Of a stretch of DNA of 64,000 nucleotides, positions 62,392 to 64,000 are shown piece by piece. The notes beneath the pieces were generated by a model. The model worked only from the letters and a program-made list of their open reading frames with translations, searched no databases and was not told the origin of the DNA. The stretch covers positions 10,131,501-10,195,500 of the forward strand of contig AP031355.1 in the NCBI GenBank assembly GCA_037833965.1, in the 5' to 3' direction. Origin of the DNA: Marchantia polymorpha subsp. ruderalis. Lineage: Eukaryota > Streptophyta > Marchantiopsida > Marchantiales > Marchantiaceae. Position 1 is the stretch's first letter. Every line of letters starts with the position of its first letter. The position numbers and the translations under genes are program-made.

Positions 62392-63161
62392 ATGGAAGCT
62401 CCCAAAGCCGAGACCGCAGAGTAAGTTTATCCTTGCGACACGTTCTTTCTGCTTTGCGCTGAATACAACGACAACCTTTGTGCGAGAAAATTCTAAGCAC
62501 CGATAAAAAGGTCGAATTGACGATAAGCGCAACTGAAAAGCTTCAATTGATTTGAAATCTCGAAATTTGTTGCAGATTATTTCTCGGCCTGAGACCAAAC
62601 TCGCGGAGACCAACTCCGGCACCCTGGACCACGAGGGAGAAACCCAAGAGACTCAGTGCTCCTGATCACGTCTATGGGAAGGCCACGCCCGCAGCATCGA
62701 GCGTGGAGTCGATCAAATCAGACATCATGTCGAAAATGGCGACGTTGGAAGCTTCTCTTGTGGCGCAGATTCACGAGTCGAGGTCGAGGGAAGAGAAGCT
62801 TCGGAACAAGCTGGCGAAATCGAGAGTGGCGAAGAAAGATCTGCAGGCCAAGCTGAGCCGGTACGATCATGATCGGGCAGAGGGGCAGACGATTGTCGTC
62901 GAAAAGCCGCCCGAGCTGCCGATGTCCAGCAGAGCGAGCTGGAGTCCCCCGATGCTGTCGTGCTGCGGCGATCTGAGACAGTTGGCCAGGAATCAGGTCA
63001 TCCGGATCGTGCAGGACTTATCGCCCGAGTTCACGGTCGATTTGGAAGTTCACAGCTACGGCGGCTACATACCGTGGTCGAAGGTTTTGGATTGGCTCGA
63101 GGACCACCCTGACATTGTCAAAACTATCGGACTGAACTTCCATGCCCTGCGAACGATATGA
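62392..63161 (+). CDS. Two-exon host gene, 204-aa coiled-coil protein of unknown function
   Basis: Exon 1 is 62392-62420 (ATGGAAGCTCCC...GCAGA), the intron 62421-62575 (155 bp, GTAAGT...TTGTTGCAG), exon 2 62576-63161 with stop TGA. The joined codon is GAA and the frame stays open: 615 nt, 204 residues. Residues ~10-50 are Pro/Arg-rich (LGLRPNSRRPTPAPWT). Residues ~53-110 look like a coiled coil (SDIMSKMATLEASLVAQIHE, EEKLRNKLAKSRVAKKDLQAKL). Residues ~140-204 form a compact domain (DLRQLARNQVIRIVQDLSPE, GGYIPWSKVLDWLEDHPDI). I do not recognise the family. The gene model rests on consensus splice sites and frame continuity; 5' and 3' ends of the transcript are unknown, and further exons cannot be excluded. 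Confidence 0.6.
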
Positions 63162-64000
63162 TCAGAATGCTCGTCTTTCCTTACTCTTGATCATTCGCAT
63201 TTGCAGGACCGTCACTGCACACTTTCGTTCATTGCGATGAGAAATTCCTCCTTCAGGACACGACAGAATTTTATGCCTTTGGTAGACAATTTCAGCCGCC
63301 AGCGATGACAGATTTCCGCTAAACTCAAAGCATCGATAGACTCCTGACGTCGTCCGCTGCGGACGCCTTTAGTTCACGAACGACTCGAGCCAGCAGCTTC
63401 AGGGGCGAGTGAAGCTCCCGTTGATCTAGAAATACGCTCAAATCTTCGATCCGTCTCACCGACTAAAGTTCAAGACATCAATTCTGCAACATTCCGTCTA
63501 ATCACTTCTGAAAGGAATTTTCGGCTCGTTTAATTACGGGAACTTCGAGCATCGAGAGTGGAAGTGCCAATGTAATGCCACTCGTTGAATCTGGACATTT
63601 CCTTCGTATCCTGTGAGGGTACAATTGCAGCCCCATCCACACGATAGAGTTGTGTATTTCAGATTTCAAGCGGTTTCGTTTGTGCTCACATCGAGCGTCC
63701 ACCGTATTCTGACAGCAGAGAATCCCACCGAACCTAACTCGTTAAAACGCCTCGGTTTGGCTCGACGGGCCGAACTCGAAGAGTGACGGAGAACGGGATT
63801 GGGAAGGTCGTGTGATCGAGAGATTCGTAATGGCCTCGACGGTTCGAAAGAAGCACCTCGCCGAATCCTTGCGGAGGTAGGGACGGAGGAATCGAAGCCC
63901 AAAGAGGCCCGGACTTCTGGAGTCTTCTTCATAGATAAATACGAGCAACATTTCGCACCACCGCAATGCATGCAGCTCTTATCAAAAGACATGTCTACCA
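63162..64000. other. Downstream DNA without a confident gene
   Basis: Possible 3' UTR of the gene ending at 63161, then sequence with only short frames. An ATG at 63830 opens a short plus-strand frame reaching GCGGAG|GTAGGG, which could be a first exon cut by the window end, but nothing else supports it. Confidence 0.35.

Noticed and set aside
63666-63992. 108-codon minus-strand frame near the window end
   Set aside because: No motif or context; a plus-strand ATG with a possible donor site overlaps it, and neither can be supported.

Overview
The window reads as repeat-rich nuclear DNA from a land plant. It has Ty3/gypsy elements of the non-chromoviral (Tat/Athila-like, OTA) type, a tRNA-Asp-type primer binding site, and a short GT-AG intron in the only convincing host gene. 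I cannot name the species; a non-seed plant is possible but not shown. About 59 kb (1-59366) is a nest of LTR retrotransposons. Only 59367-64000 is AT-rich flanking DNA, with one small two-exon gene (62392-63161).

Two element families build the nest. Family 1 has giant LTRs of about 5.4 kb (TGTGGTACC...GGGTTATTACA), fixed by target-site duplications, a polypurine tract and a primer binding site. Each LTR carries, upstream of its own TATA box and so inside U3, an open frame of about 1,040-1,050 codons: a conserved N-terminal domain, a Pro/Arg-rich middle, a coiled coil and a basic tail. A divergent subfamily (LTR1b, 19063-23918) keeps the same protein in an otherwise much changed LTR. Family 2 lies on the minus strand (gag-pol 14115-24002) between LTRs of about 1.2 and 1.8 kb.

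Layout: 1-7680, 5' LTR tail and gag of a family 1 element split by a solo LTR (2307-7664). 7681-12506, rearranged forward and inverted LTR1 pieces. 12507-12859 and 57063-59366, two halves of an old LTR1b copy split by the family 2 element (12860-57057). Inside the family 2 element are a solo LTR1b (19063-23918), a family 1 element cut off early in pol (24003-32493), and another LTR1 (32502-34113 plus 51803-55278). That LTR is itself split by the youngest insertion, a nearly complete family 1 element (34114-51802, TSD GCAGG).

In a family 1 element the gag-protease frame is followed in frame, past a UAG in a classic read-through context, by RT, RNase H and integrase. The U3 frame would be the last gene on the genomic RNA, in the 3' LTR, much as sag is in MMTV. 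The LTRs are packed with short hairpins and share a roughly 100-nt sense-strand motif with the otherwise unrelated family 2 LTR. These are the strongest candidates for something undescribed.
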